IMG/VR virus record: IMGVR_UViG_3300017773_000039
Coordinates: 1-37,612 of that record
Origin: a virus
DNA length: 37,612 bases
Strand: one strand, 5' to 3'
Positions 21,583 through 30,695 of the stretch are shown here, in pieces. Position 1 is the first letter of the stretch; each line of letters begins with the position of its first letter. Under the pieces are notes generated by a model. That model was given only the letters and a program-made list of their open reading frames with translations, was not told the DNA's origin and did not search any database. Made by a program: the position numbers and the translations under genes.

Positions 21583-24500
21583 ATGCCACAGGAAATTAAC
21601 CTCAATGTTGCTCCTTATTTTGACGACTTTGATCCTCGCAACAATTACTACAAGGTACTCTTCAAACCTGCCTATCCTATTCAGGCAAGAGAGTTAAATA
21701 ACCTTCAATCGATTCTTCAGGATCAGGTTGAAAAAATGGGAACAAATCTCTTTAAAGAGGGAACTGTTGTCATTCCGGGTTCTACAAACTACAACCCCAA
21801 CTTTCATGCTGTTCAGATTCAACCTGAATTTCTTGGAATCCCAGTAAGTGTATATCTTGAAGAACTATTAGGAAAAAGAATTACTGGTGCTGAATCTGGC
21901 ATCACTGCTGAAGTTATCACATATATTACTGATGCTGAGTCATCAAAAGGAAATTATACATTATATGTAAACTATTTAAATTCAAGCACATCTGACGACT
22001 CTACAGAAACCTTTTCTGATAATGAGGTTCTTCAAGTCGAAGAAGCAATTACATATGCCACCACATTTATTGCTGCTGGTGAAGGATTTGCCAATACAAT
22101 TGTAGATAATGCTACCACAGATGGTTCAGCATTTGTTGTTTCTGAGGGTGTTTTCTTCATTCGTGGTTATTTCGTAACTGTCCCCTCTCAACTGCTAATT
22201 CTCGATCAATATGGAACTAATCCAAGTTATAGAGTTGGATTATCTATCAGAGAGCAATTAATTTCTTCCGACACAGATCCTCTTTTGACGGATAATGCGT
22301 CTGGTTTTAATAACTTTGCTGCTCCAGGTGCTGACAGACTTAGCATTACTGCTACACTATCTAAAAAAGATCTTAATAGTTATGATGAAGAAAACTTTAT
22401 TCAACTTGCGGAAGTTCAAAACGGCAGTTTAAGAAGAAAGTCTCAAGACACTGAATATAATCTAATCGGAGACGAACTAGCAAAAAGAACTTATGATGAG
22501 TCTGGAAGTTACTATATTAAAGAATTTGTAACCACTGTTCGAGAAGCACTTAACGATCAGGAAGGAAACCGAGGCATTTACGAACCAGGTCAAGTCACCA
22601 GTGATGGTAATAATCCTACTGATGATATGATGGTTTATAAGGTATCTCCCGGTAAGGCATATGTCAAAGGATATGGGGTTGAGGTTAGATCTCCATCAAT
22701 TATTGATGTTGAAAAACCTAGAACAACTCGTTTAGTTGAAAACCAAGCGGTAAACTTTGCTTTTGGACCAACTATTGAAGTTAATAATGTTAATGGTTCT
22801 CCTGTAGTAGGTTTTGATACATCTACAATTTTAAGTCTGAGAGATCAAAGAGTTGGTGGAATTGCTACGGTAGCACCTGGAGAAGAAATTGGTGTTGCTA
22901 GACTTTATGACTTTGTTCTAGAATCTGGTTCATATAATACTTCATCACCACAGGATAACCTGTGGGACCTGTCAATGTTTGATGTTCAAACATATACAGA
23001 TATTGATATCAATATTAGCATTACTTTGAATGCTTCAAACTCTATTCACATTGAAGGTGAATCAAGTGGAGCGAGTGCGTTTTTAAGATATGATGTTAAT
23101 GCTGGAACCGCTCTGACAGCATATAGTAAGCAAGGAGATTTCACTTTCGGTGAAAGAATAAAATTTAATGGTGTTCTTGATAATTCAAGATTTATCACTA
23201 ATATTGATAATCATACTATTTCAGATGTAAAATCTATATTTGTAGATGGTGTAGGGGCAGCAACAACGTTTAGTGCTGATCTAGTACAACATCAGGGAAT
23301 CTCTATTGGTATTGCTTCCATCACAGGAAGAGATGCCACAGGTGTATCAACAATCACAAGCCCATCACTTAATGCTGGTGGTTTTGTCGGAATTGTTACA
23401 GCAGGGAACATACTTAGATTTACTCTTGCCGAGAACAACGATCCAACTTTAGTTAGAGTAACTGGAATAAATGGTGCCGATGCTACTATCGTTGGTGTAA
23501 CCACTGTTCCAGGCGTATGTGAGGGTTCCCCACCGACAACTAATGCTTCTCTATCTGATCTAACGACTGCTATTAGTAGACTTCAGGGATCCACAGGAAC
23601 TGGCAATGCTGCTAGTAATGATTCAGTGTTTAGTGTGTTTGCTAAACAAAATGTAGCATCGGTTGATCTTTCAAATGGCAATCTTATAATCAGAGATAAC
23701 TTTGATGTTCAGATTGATTCTGATGGGGAGTCTCAAGTATTACAAGTTAACGACCCAACTAAAGAAGTCTTCCTAGCTTTTGACGAAGAAAGATATTCAT
23801 TAATTAGGTCAGATGGTTCAACAGAAGCATTGACTTCTGACAAGTTTATTTTTACTGTTGGTTCTACACAACTCCAACTTAAAGGATTAAGTGGTTCTGA
23901 TCCTAATTCCAAACTGATTGCCACAATCAGAAAATCCAATGTTACATCAAAAATCAAATTAAAACAAAACAACAGTCTTATCATCAATAAGTCAACAAAC
24001 AGTGCATCTGGCATTGGAACTGCGACTTTGAATGATGGTTTGTCTTTTGGTGCATACGCATTTGGAACAAGAGTACAAGACTCTACTATCAGTCTCAATA
24101 TACCTGATGTGATTGATATCTATGGTATTTTTGAGGCAAGTGAAACAACTGATCCACAGTCTCCGAATGCTGCCATTTCTTCGATGAATGGTCCTTCAGC
24201 AACTACAAATGATTTAATCATCGGGGAGATAATTACGGGCAGTACCAGTGGATCAAAGGCCAGATTAATTGATAAACTGACGGATAATTCAATTGGTTAT
24301 ATCTATTTGAATGATATTGTATTTGAACCAGGTGAACTTATCAGTTTCGCTGATTCAACGGTTACCGGTAATATTTCTTCTATTAGTGCTGGTTCTAAAA
24401 ATGTTTCTAGAAACTACACTTTGGCAAAGGGTCAAAGGTCTTCTTTCTATGATTTCTCAAGAATTGTTAGAAAAGGTAATTTCCCCGCACCCTCTAGAAA

Positions 24501-27500
24501 ACTTAAAGTATATTTCTCCAATGCGTATTATGAGAGTGGAGATACTGGAGATATCACCACTGTAAATTCATATAATTCTTTTAATTATTCTAAAGAAATC
24601 TCACTTGTAAATGGTAAAAGAGTAACTGATATTGTTGATGCTAGACCTCGTGTAAGTAATTACAGTGTCGCTGCTGGTACAAGATCTCCTCTTGAATTCT
24701 TCGGAAGAAACTTTAATGGAGGTCAGCATAGTTCAAAGAACGTTTTGGCGTCTGATGAATCATTATCACTCTCATATAATTATTATCTGGCAAGAGCAGA
24801 TAGACTTTATGTTAATAAGTACGGTTCATTCTCTGTCGTAACTGGTTCTCCCGATGACGTTCCCAAACTTCCAACACCAGTCTCTGATGGTCTGAATATT
24901 GCTAACATCTTTATGCCCGCTTATCTTTATAATGTAAAAGATGCCAGATTAAACTTTATCGATCACAAAAGATATCAGATGATGGATATCGCTAAGATTG
25001 AACAAAGAGTTAAGAATCTTGAGTACTATACTTCATTGAATAATCTTGAGCAATCAACACTTAATACGTTCGTTCCTGATACGAATGGTCTGAATAGATT
25101 TAAGTCAGGTATTTTTGTTGATAATTTCTCAACTAGAATTCCACAAGATGATAGCATTGGTATTAGAAACTCTGTTGATCCTAAGAAGAAAATTCTTAGA
25201 CCTTCTCACTATACGACATCATTTAATCTACAACTTGGCATTGGAAACAGTATCTTTGGTGCTGGTGTCCGTAGAACGGGTAATATGCTCACTCTTGATT
25301 ATAATGACACTAACTGGTTGGAGCAACCATTCGCAACACGAGTTGAAAATGTAACTCCTTTCCTTGTTAATTTTTATAATGGTTCAATTGATCTAGAACC
25401 ATCTGTTGATGTTTGGATTGATACAAATCAACTTGAAGTGCGTGATGTTCTTCAAGAAGGAGCATTTTCAAGTATTGCTAGTTTGATTGATGCAGAAGTA
25501 GAAACTGCTGAAGATGGGTCAAGAATTGGTGTTGCTCCTGTTGTTTGGGATTCTTGGGAGACCGTTGGTGCTCAACTCGATATCTCTCTATCACAAAGAA
25601 CAGAATCACTAAACGCAGCAGCAGCGCGTGGAAATCTTGGTGGAGGTGATGCGATTCTTGCATCACAAGGAGTTAGTAATAATAGAATTGACTCTGCTAG
25701 AACTACTGTTGAGAGTATTACTCTCGATGGGTCTGTTTCGTTAAACCAACAAAGAACGGGTAGTCAACAGACAGTTAATGAAGTAATTAATACTGAAAGT
25801 CTTGGTGATAGAGTGATTAATAGAGAAATCATTCACTTTATGAGATCTCGCAATATTAAGTTTACTGCGAAGAGACTGAAACCATTCACAAGAATGTATT
25901 CGTTCTTTGATGCAGTAGATATTAATAAATTTATTGTTCCAAAACTGATTGAGATTAATATGACATCTGGAGTTTTCCAGACAGGTGAAACAGTAGTAGG
26001 TGTAATGCAGTCGGCATTAGATACAGAAGAGTCGTCATCTGCGGGTTCTGCTTCTATTACATTCCGAGCGTGTGTTGCTAATCATAAGTATGGTTCTTTC
26101 AATGAACCATCTGATGTCTTTGATAGTAATCCTTATGATAGAACTTCATCAATTGCTACAGCATATACAGAGTCATCAACACTTCTGAATGTTGATACTG
26201 ATACTCTTGCCGCTGAAGACCAATCTCAGTTCTCTGGATATATTCAACAGGGAATGATCCTTAGAGGTCAGACAAGTGGAGCAGAAGCAGTTGTTTCTAG
26301 ATTAGCACTTGTTACAGACCGAGTTGGTACTGTAATTGGTTCGTATAGAGTTCCAGATTCTTCCAATACTGCCAATCCCACATTTGAAACTGGTAGATCT
26401 AACTTTAAACTAAGCAGTAGTTCCACTAATTCTAACATTAGTGGATCAGTTTCTTCTAGTGCTGAAGAAATCTTTTATTCTCAAGGAGATCTTGATAATA
26501 CTCAAGAAGTTACACTTTCTCTTAGAAATGCTTCCGTTGACACTATCGACTTTGACCCTCAAACAAGAGTCATAGCAGGTGAAACTGATCAAACAAGTAT
26601 CGTACAAAATATTAACGCAGTAAGAATACCACCCCCACCTCCACCACCAAGACCACCAGATCCACCACGCCGTCCTGATCCTCCACGTCCACGTCGTGGT
26701 GACCCTCTGGCGCAAACATTCTTTGTTGACGACGAAACAGGTGTATACATTAGTAGACTTGAATTATTCTTCCAGTCGAAGGATAATAATCTTCCTGTCA
26801 CACTTCAACTTCGTGAAACACGACTTGGAACTCCATCAGAGGTTATTGTGCCATTCTCTGAAGTTGTACTTGAGCCGAGTCAAGTTGCTGTTTCAGAAGA
26901 TGGAACAGTTCCAACGTCTTTTGTATTCCCATCTCCAGTATATCTAAATCCACAAACTGAGTATGCCATTACGGTTCTCTCTGATGTCACTTCATATAAT
27001 GTTTGGATTTCTAGAGTCGGTGAGTCTGATGTAACCACACAAGCAACAGAAGCGGGACAGATATTGGTCACAGAGCAACCACTCCTTGGTTCTCTATTCA
27101 AGTCACAGAACGCCAGAGTTTGGACTCCTAGTCAGTATGAGGATCTTAAGTTTATAGCATATCGTTGTAATTTTACTTCCAACGGTCTGGTTCAATTCTT
27201 TAATCCAAATCTCCCAACGGATCTTGAAAAGATTACCAAAAATGGTATTTCTGTTAAGTCAAGATCAATGAATGTTGGTCTTGGTACAACAATTAGTAAC
27301 AGTGGAAATACTGCTGGAAACAATCTTATTTCAGGGACCGACCTTATCCAGATCGGTTCTGATTTCAAAGGAACTGTTGTTGGACTTGCTGGTTCAGCGA
27401 CAGGAGCAATGTCACTTGTAAATCCTGGTCTTGGATATACTCCTGCCGCCGGTCAATTTACACATACAGGGGTTGCTCTTACTTCAATCACTGGAAATGG

Positions 27501-29190
27501 CATCAATGCTAAAGCAGATATTACTACCCTTGGTGGTGTTGCGATTGCTGCTACCATCAGTACCGGTGGTAATGGTTATAACATCGCGGATGTCTTGGCA
27601 CCTGTCCAAGGAAATCTAGTTGGGTTTGGTGTGATTGGTAACGATATGAAGTTGTCAGTTCAAGAACTCCTAGGATTTAATGAGATTGAAGTAACTAATG
27701 TTCAGGGTGAACTTCTCTATGGAGCAAGTAACTATCTAAGATTCACCACGCAAACGGGTATTACATCTGATGTAAATGTCGGTACTGGTGGAAGTGTAGT
27801 TCCTCTTGCGAACGCGAGAGTCAATCCTCAAGATGATGGACTACACCTTAAGGTATTCCAGAGAAACCATGGAATGTATGCTGACACAAACAGAGTTACT
27901 ATTCAAAACGTTTCTTCTGATATCCCAGCTACTGCTTTGGCATCTCAGTATGGTAGAACTGCCAATAGTGCTATCTCTGTCGGCACAACCGCTAATATGG
28001 CAGACTTTGAAGGATTGCCTGTCAGCGCCACCAACCCCGGATATGCCAAGATTGGTAGTGAGATTATCTCATATACTGGGGTTGCTGGAAACACATTGAC
28101 TGGTATCACAAGTAGAGGTGTAGATGGAACTTTATCTGCGTCTCATGCACTCAATGAACTTGTATTCAGATATGAGTTTGGTGGTGTGTCCTTGAGAAGA
28201 ATAAACAAAGAGCATTTGTTCTCTGATTCTCAAATTACTAATAGTATTGATATTGACTCCTATCACGTTAAGGTGAACATGGCACAGAGTGGAACAGATA
28301 GAAGTGCTACTTCTGCTTCTTTCTCCTCGCGTTACTTCACCAAGAGAACCACAGGTGGTGGTATTGCTGCTAAAGGCACATACAATCTACCATACTCTAT
28401 GGTTATTCCTAACCTTAGAAGTATTTCTCCATCTGGTAGTTCTCTCAACGCATCTATTAGAACTATTTCGGAAACTAGTGTTGATGGAACAGAAGTTTCA
28501 TTCCTCGATAAAGGTTATCAGGAGGTTTCTCTGAACGAGCAGAACTATTTTGAAACACAAAGAATGGTTGTCTCACCCGTTAACGAAAGAACCTATTTGA
28601 ATGCTTTGCCTGGATCAAAGTCAATGACAATGAATGTAAACTTAAATACAAGTGATGCTAGGCTTTCACCTGCTATTGATTTAGATCATGCATCAGTTAT
28701 TTTTGTTTCTAACAGAACAAACCAACCAATTACTAACTATAAGAGTGACGTTAGAGTTAAGGATATTCCTAATGACCCTAACAGTCTCATGTACGTTACT
28801 AAAAACATTGTTCTTGAGAACCCTGCCACATCACTGAGAGTCTTTATTGATGGATATGTCTCTAACTTCAACGACGTTAGATTGTTCTATGCTGTTAATC
28901 AGGATCTTCCAGCGGAAGAATGTATCTTTACACCATTCCCTGGTATCAACAATACAGATGAATTTGGAAAGGTCGTTCAACCGTTCAATGCTGATGGTGG
29001 ACCTGATGTGTTTATTCCAAAATCGGATATTTACACTCAGATGCCTTCCTTGAATTTATTTAAAGAGTATAAGTTCTCCATTGATGAGTTAGATCCATTC
29101 AACTTCTTCAGAATCAAGATTGTCGGAACATCAACAAACCAGGCGATTGTTCCACAATTTAGAAACTTTAGAGTCATTGCCGCAGTATAA
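21583..29190 (+). CDS. DUF4815-type large baseplate/fibre structural protein, 2535 aa
   Basis: Occupies the position of T4 genes 9 to 12. The N-terminus (VAPYFDDFDPRNNYYKVLF, ARELNNLQSILQDQVEKMG) matches the DUF4815-type protein found after gp8 in cyanophages. Residues to about 1680 are beta-rich with GE-ITG-TSGA-A type units near 95, 488, 880 and 1554. At 1682-1708 there is a Pro/Arg-rich linker with seven consecutive Pro. After it, DPLAQTFFVDD and a block ending LFKSQNARVWTPSQYEDLKF form a conserved module. Further on are GxGY repeats near 1945 and 1990 and a SEIISY/RGVDGT/H unit near 2154. Likely the peripheral baseplate component that carries tail fibres; sequence gives no clear gp9 or gp10 homology. 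Stop overlaps the next ATG. Confidence 0.7.
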   Translation: MPQEINLNVAPYFDDFDPRNNYYKVLFKPAYPIQARELNNLQSILQDQVEKMGTNLFKEGTVVIPGSTNYNPNFHAVQIQPEFLGIPVSVYLEELLGKRITGAESGITAEVITYITDAESSKGNYTLYVNYLNSSTSDDSTETFSDNEVLQVEEAITYATTFIAAGEGFANTIVDNATTDGSAFVVSEGVFFIRGYFVTVPSQLLILDQYGTNPSYRVGLSIREQLISSDTDPLLTDNASGFNNFAAPGADRLSITATLSKKDLNSYDEENFIQLAEVQNGSLRRKSQDTEYNLIGDELAKRTYDESGSYYIKEFVTTVREALNDQEGNRGIYEPGQVTSDGNNPTDDMMVYKVSPGKAYVKGYGVEVRSPSIIDVEKPRTTRLVENQAVNFAFGPTIEVNNVNGSPVVGFDTSTILSLRDQRVGGIATVAPGEEIGVARLYDFVLESGSYNTSSPQDNLWDLSMFDVQTYTDIDINISITLNASNSIHIEGESSGASAFLRYDVNAGTALTAYSKQGDFTFGERIKFNGVLDNSRFITNIDNHTISDVKSIFVDGVGAATTFSADLVQHQGISIGIASITGRDATGVSTITSPSLNAGGFVGIVTAGNILRFTLAENNDPTLVRVTGINGADATIVGVTTVPGVCEGSPPTTNASLSDLTTAISRLQGSTGTGNAASNDSVFSVFAKQNVASVDLSNGNLIIRDNFDVQIDSDGESQVLQVNDPTKEVFLAFDEERYSLIRSDGSTEALTSDKFIFTVGSTQLQLKGLSGSDPNSKLIATIRKSNVTSKIKLKQNNSLIINKSTNSASGIGTATLNDGLSFGAYAFGTRVQDSTISLNIPDVIDIYGIFEASETTDPQSPNAAISSMNGPSATTNDLIIGEIITGSTSGSKARLIDKLTDNSIGYIYLNDIVFEPGELISFADSTVTGNISSISAGSKNVSRNYTLAKGQRSSFYDFSRIVRKGNFPAPSRKLKVYFSNAYYESGDTGDITTVNSYNSFNYSKEISLVNGKRVTDIVDARPRVSNYSVAAGTRSPLEFFGRNFNGGQHSSKNVLASDESLSLSYNYYLARADRLYVNKYGSFSVVTGSPDDVPKLPTPVSDGLNIANIFMPAYLYNVKDARLNFIDHKRYQMMDIAKIEQRVKNLEYYTSLNNLEQSTLNTFVPDTNGLNRFKSGIFVDNFSTRIPQDDSIGIRNSVDPKKKILRPSHYTTSFNLQLGIGNSIFGAGVRRTGNMLTLDYNDTNWLEQPFATRVENVTPFLVNFYNGSIDLEPSVDVWIDTNQLEVRDVLQEGAFSSIASLIDAEVETAEDGSRIGVAPVVWDSWETVGAQLDISLSQRTESLNAAAARGNLGGGDAILASQGVSNNRIDSARTTVESITLDGSVSLNQQRTGSQQTVNEVINTESLGDRVINREIIHFMRSRNIKFTAKRLKPFTRMYSFFDAVDINKFIVPKLIEINMTSGVFQTGETVVGVMQSALDTEESSSAGSASITFRACVANHKYGSFNEPSDVFDSNPYDRTSSIATAYTESSTLLNVDTDTLAAEDQSQFSGYIQQGMILRGQTSGAEAVVSRLALVTDRVGTVIGSYRVPDSSNTANPTFETGRSNFKLSSSSTNSNISGSVSSSAEEIFYSQGDLDNTQEVTLSLRNASVDTIDFDPQTRVIAGETDQTSIVQNINAVRIPPPPPPPRPPDPPRRPDPPRPRRGDPLAQTFFVDDETGVYISRLELFFQSKDNNLPVTLQLRETRLGTPSEVIVPFSEVVLEPSQVAVSEDGTVPTSFVFPSPVYLNPQTEYAITVLSDVTSYNVWISRVGESDVTTQATEAGQILVTEQPLLGSLFKSQNARVWTPSQYEDLKFIAYRCNFTSNGLVQFFNPNLPTDLEKITKNGISVKSRSMNVGLGTTISNSGNTAGNNLISGTDLIQIGSDFKGTVVGLAGSATGAMSLVNPGLGYTPAAGQFTHTGVALTSITGNGINAKADITTLGGVAIAATISTGGNGYNIADVLAPVQGNLVGFGVIGNDMKLSVQELLGFNEIEVTNVQGELLYGASNYLRFTTQTGITSDVNVGTGGSVVPLANARVNPQDDGLHLKVFQRNHGMYADTNRVTIQNVSSDIPATALASQYGRTANSAISVGTTANMADFEGLPVSATNPGYAKIGSEIISYTGVAGNTLTGITSRGVDGTLSASHALNELVFRYEFGGVSLRRINKEHLFSDSQITNSIDIDSYHVKVNMAQSGTDRSATSASFSSRYFTKRTTGGGIAAKGTYNLPYSMVIPNLRSISPSGSSLNASIRTISETSVDGTEVSFLDKGYQEVSLNEQNYFETQRMVVSPVNERTYLNALPGSKSMTMNVNLNTSDARLSPAIDLDHASVIFVSNRTNQPITNYKSDVRVKDIPNDPNSLMYVTKNIVLENPATSLRVFIDGYVSNFNDVRLFYAVNQDLPAEECIFTPFPGINNTDEFGKVVQPFNADGGPDVFIPKSDIYTQMPSLNLFKEYKFSIDELDPFNFFRIKIVGTSTNQAIVPQFRNFRVIAAV

Positions 29191-29411
29191 TGGAACGTTT
29201 ACCAGTAGAAGGAAAAGATGGACTCTACCGCGATTCAAGCAGTAGAGCCATCATTAATACAAACAAAACTGACTACACCAACTATATGAATGCTAGAAAT
29301 AGACTTAAATCTGAAAGAGAAAGAGTCAATCAACTAGAAGAAAAAGTTGATAATATTAAAGGTGATTTAGATGAAATCAAATCTTTACTAAGGTCACTAA
29401 CAAATGGCTAA
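29190..29411 (+). CDS. Small coiled-coil protein, 73 aa
   Basis: ATG at 29190 shares one base with the upstream stop. The N-terminus (MERLPVEGKDGLYRDSSSRA) is polar and the C-terminal 45 residues are a clear coiled coil (heptad-like pattern through NRLKSERERVNQLEEKVDNI and DLDEIKSLLRSL). Similar short proteins after the DUF4815-type protein occur in cyanophages, I believe. It could be a trimerisation or assembly factor for fibres, in the position where T4 carries wac (fibritin), but this is inference. It overlaps the next gene by 8 nt. Confidence 0.65.
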   Translation: MERLPVEGKDGLYRDSSSRAIINTNKTDYTNYMNARNRLKSERERVNQLEEKVDNIKGDLDEIKSLLRSLTNG

Positions 29412-29787
29412 TAATACAATCACCTTCGATCCCACAGTAAGAACACCTTATGGTGTTAATCTTACGATGTATACTGGTGCTGATTTTGAAGAGACATTCA
29501 AGATTTTGAACAACGATAGGTCAAACTATGATTTGACCTCTCATACGGTGTCTTCAAGAATGATGAAATCCGCTGGTCAAGCAGCATCAATGGATGTGGT
29601 GGCAAACTTTACAGAATCAATTACAAGTGCTAGTGCTGGTGAATTTAAGATTACATTACCTGATACTACCAACAGACAAATAAAGGGTGGAAGATATGTA
29701 TATGATATCTTTGTTTCCGTAGGAAGTAGCGTTTATAGTATTGCCAGAGGCAATATCACTGTGTATACCGGGATTTCTACGACCTAA
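29404..29787 (+). CDS. Ig-like beta-sandwich structural protein, 127 aa
   Basis: ATG at 29404 lies inside the end of the coiled-coil gene. The product starts MANNTITFDPTVRTPYGVNL and shows the pattern of a phage baseplate Ig-like domain: a DFEETFKIL strand, SNYDLTSHTVSSRM, FKITLPDTTN, then GGRYVYDIFVSVGSSVYSI and RGNITVYTG at the C-terminus. This 'DLT.. / YDI / G.I.V' pattern resembles the N-terminal domain of BppU-type baseplate proteins. A single domain fills the whole length. Likely a virion decoration or adaptor protein made with the fibre apparatus. Followed by a late promoter. Confidence 0.6.
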   Translation: MANNTITFDPTVRTPYGVNLTMYTGADFEETFKILNNDRSNYDLTSHTVSSRMMKSAGQAASMDVVANFTESITSASAGEFKITLPDTTNRQIKGGRYVYDIFVSVGSSVYSIARGNITVYTGISTT

Positions 29788-29794
29788 CTAAATA
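29788..29794 (+). promoter_or_regulatory. T4-type late promoter CTAAATA before gp13
   Basis: CTAAATA at 29788-29794 ends 22 nt before the gp13 ATG, identical in sequence and distance to the one before gp25. It directly follows the stop codon of the preceding gene. Confidence 0.65.
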
Positions 29795-29815
29795 GTAAAA
29801 AAGTAATGTCTCATA

Positions 29816-30691
29816 ATGGCGCAACCATCCACTAGACAAGAACTTATCGATTATTGCTTAAGGCAATTGGGTGCACCAGTTGTCGAAATCAATGTTGCTG
29901 AAGAACAACTGCAGGATTTAGTTGATGATGCGGTACAGTTTTTTCAAGAGAGACATTTTGATGGAGTAACTCAGGTATATCTTAAATATCAAATAACTGA
30001 AGAAGATATTAAAAGAGGACAAGCAAGACCTCCGGGTGCTCCAACTAGCGACACCGCTGGAACAACAGGAATAACCAATATCGCAGCAACTGCTGATATG
30101 GGTGGAACTAACACAACATTTACATATTATCAAAATAGCAATTACATACAAATCCCTCCGTCAATTATTGGAATTAATAAAATATTCCAATACAATGAAG
30201 GATTGTCTTCGGGAATGTTTAATTTAAAATATCAGTTGATGCTTAATGATATTGTTGGTCTACAAGGAAGTGGATCAACTGGATATGATCTTACTTCATA
30301 TTCAATGACCATGGGTTACATAGAAACGATAAACTTTTTACTTAATACTCATAAGCAGATTAGATTTAACCAAAGACAAGATAGAATGTATCTTGACGTA
30401 GATTGGTCAGAATTGAAAGAGGGAGAGTTTATAATTATAGATTGTTGGTCAGTTATGGATGGTAATGATTATCCAAGAGTGTGGAATGATTCTTTCATCA
30501 AACCATATCTAACCTCATTAATCAAGCGTCAGTGGGGACAGAACCTGATGAAGTTTACTGGAGTTAAACTACCAGGTGGTATTGAATTTAATGGTAGACA
30601 GATTTATGACGACGGACAAAGAGAACTCGATGAAATTAAAGCAAAGATGTTGAGCACATACGAGTTACCACCACTCGATTTGATTGGTTGA
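29816..30691 (+). CDS. 13: Neck protein gp13
   Basis: gp13 closes the filled head with gp14 and provides the docking site for the tail. Diagnostic features: TRQELIDYCLRQLGAPVVEI at the N-terminus, EEQLQDLVDDAVQFFQERHF (about 29-48), and toward the C-terminus the YPRVWNDSFIKPYLTSLIKR and GIEFNGRQIYDDGQRELDEI blocks. Length 291 aa against 309 in T4. A Thr/Gly-rich loop (residues about 73-97) is a variable insertion. ATG 29816 follows a late promoter; the gp14 start is 4 nt beyond its stop. Confidence 0.93.
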   Translation: MAQPSTRQELIDYCLRQLGAPVVEINVAEEQLQDLVDDAVQFFQERHFDGVTQVYLKYQITEEDIKRGQARPPGAPTSDTAGTTGITNIAATADMGGTNTTFTYYQNSNYIQIPPSIIGINKIFQYNEGLSSGMFNLKYQLMLNDIVGLQGSGSTGYDLTSYSMTMGYIETINFLLNTHKQIRFNQRQDRMYLDVDWSELKEGEFIIIDCWSVMDGNDYPRVWNDSFIKPYLTSLIKRQWGQNLMKFTGVKLPGGIEFNGRQIYDDGQRELDEIKAKMLSTYELPPLDLIG

Positions 30692-30695
30692 TGAT

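Noticed and set aside
26446-26801. Minus-strand frames rich in Gly, Trp and Arg opposite the proline-rich linker
   Set aside because: They are shadows of the CCA-rich linker coding region; no start signals and composition is an artefact.
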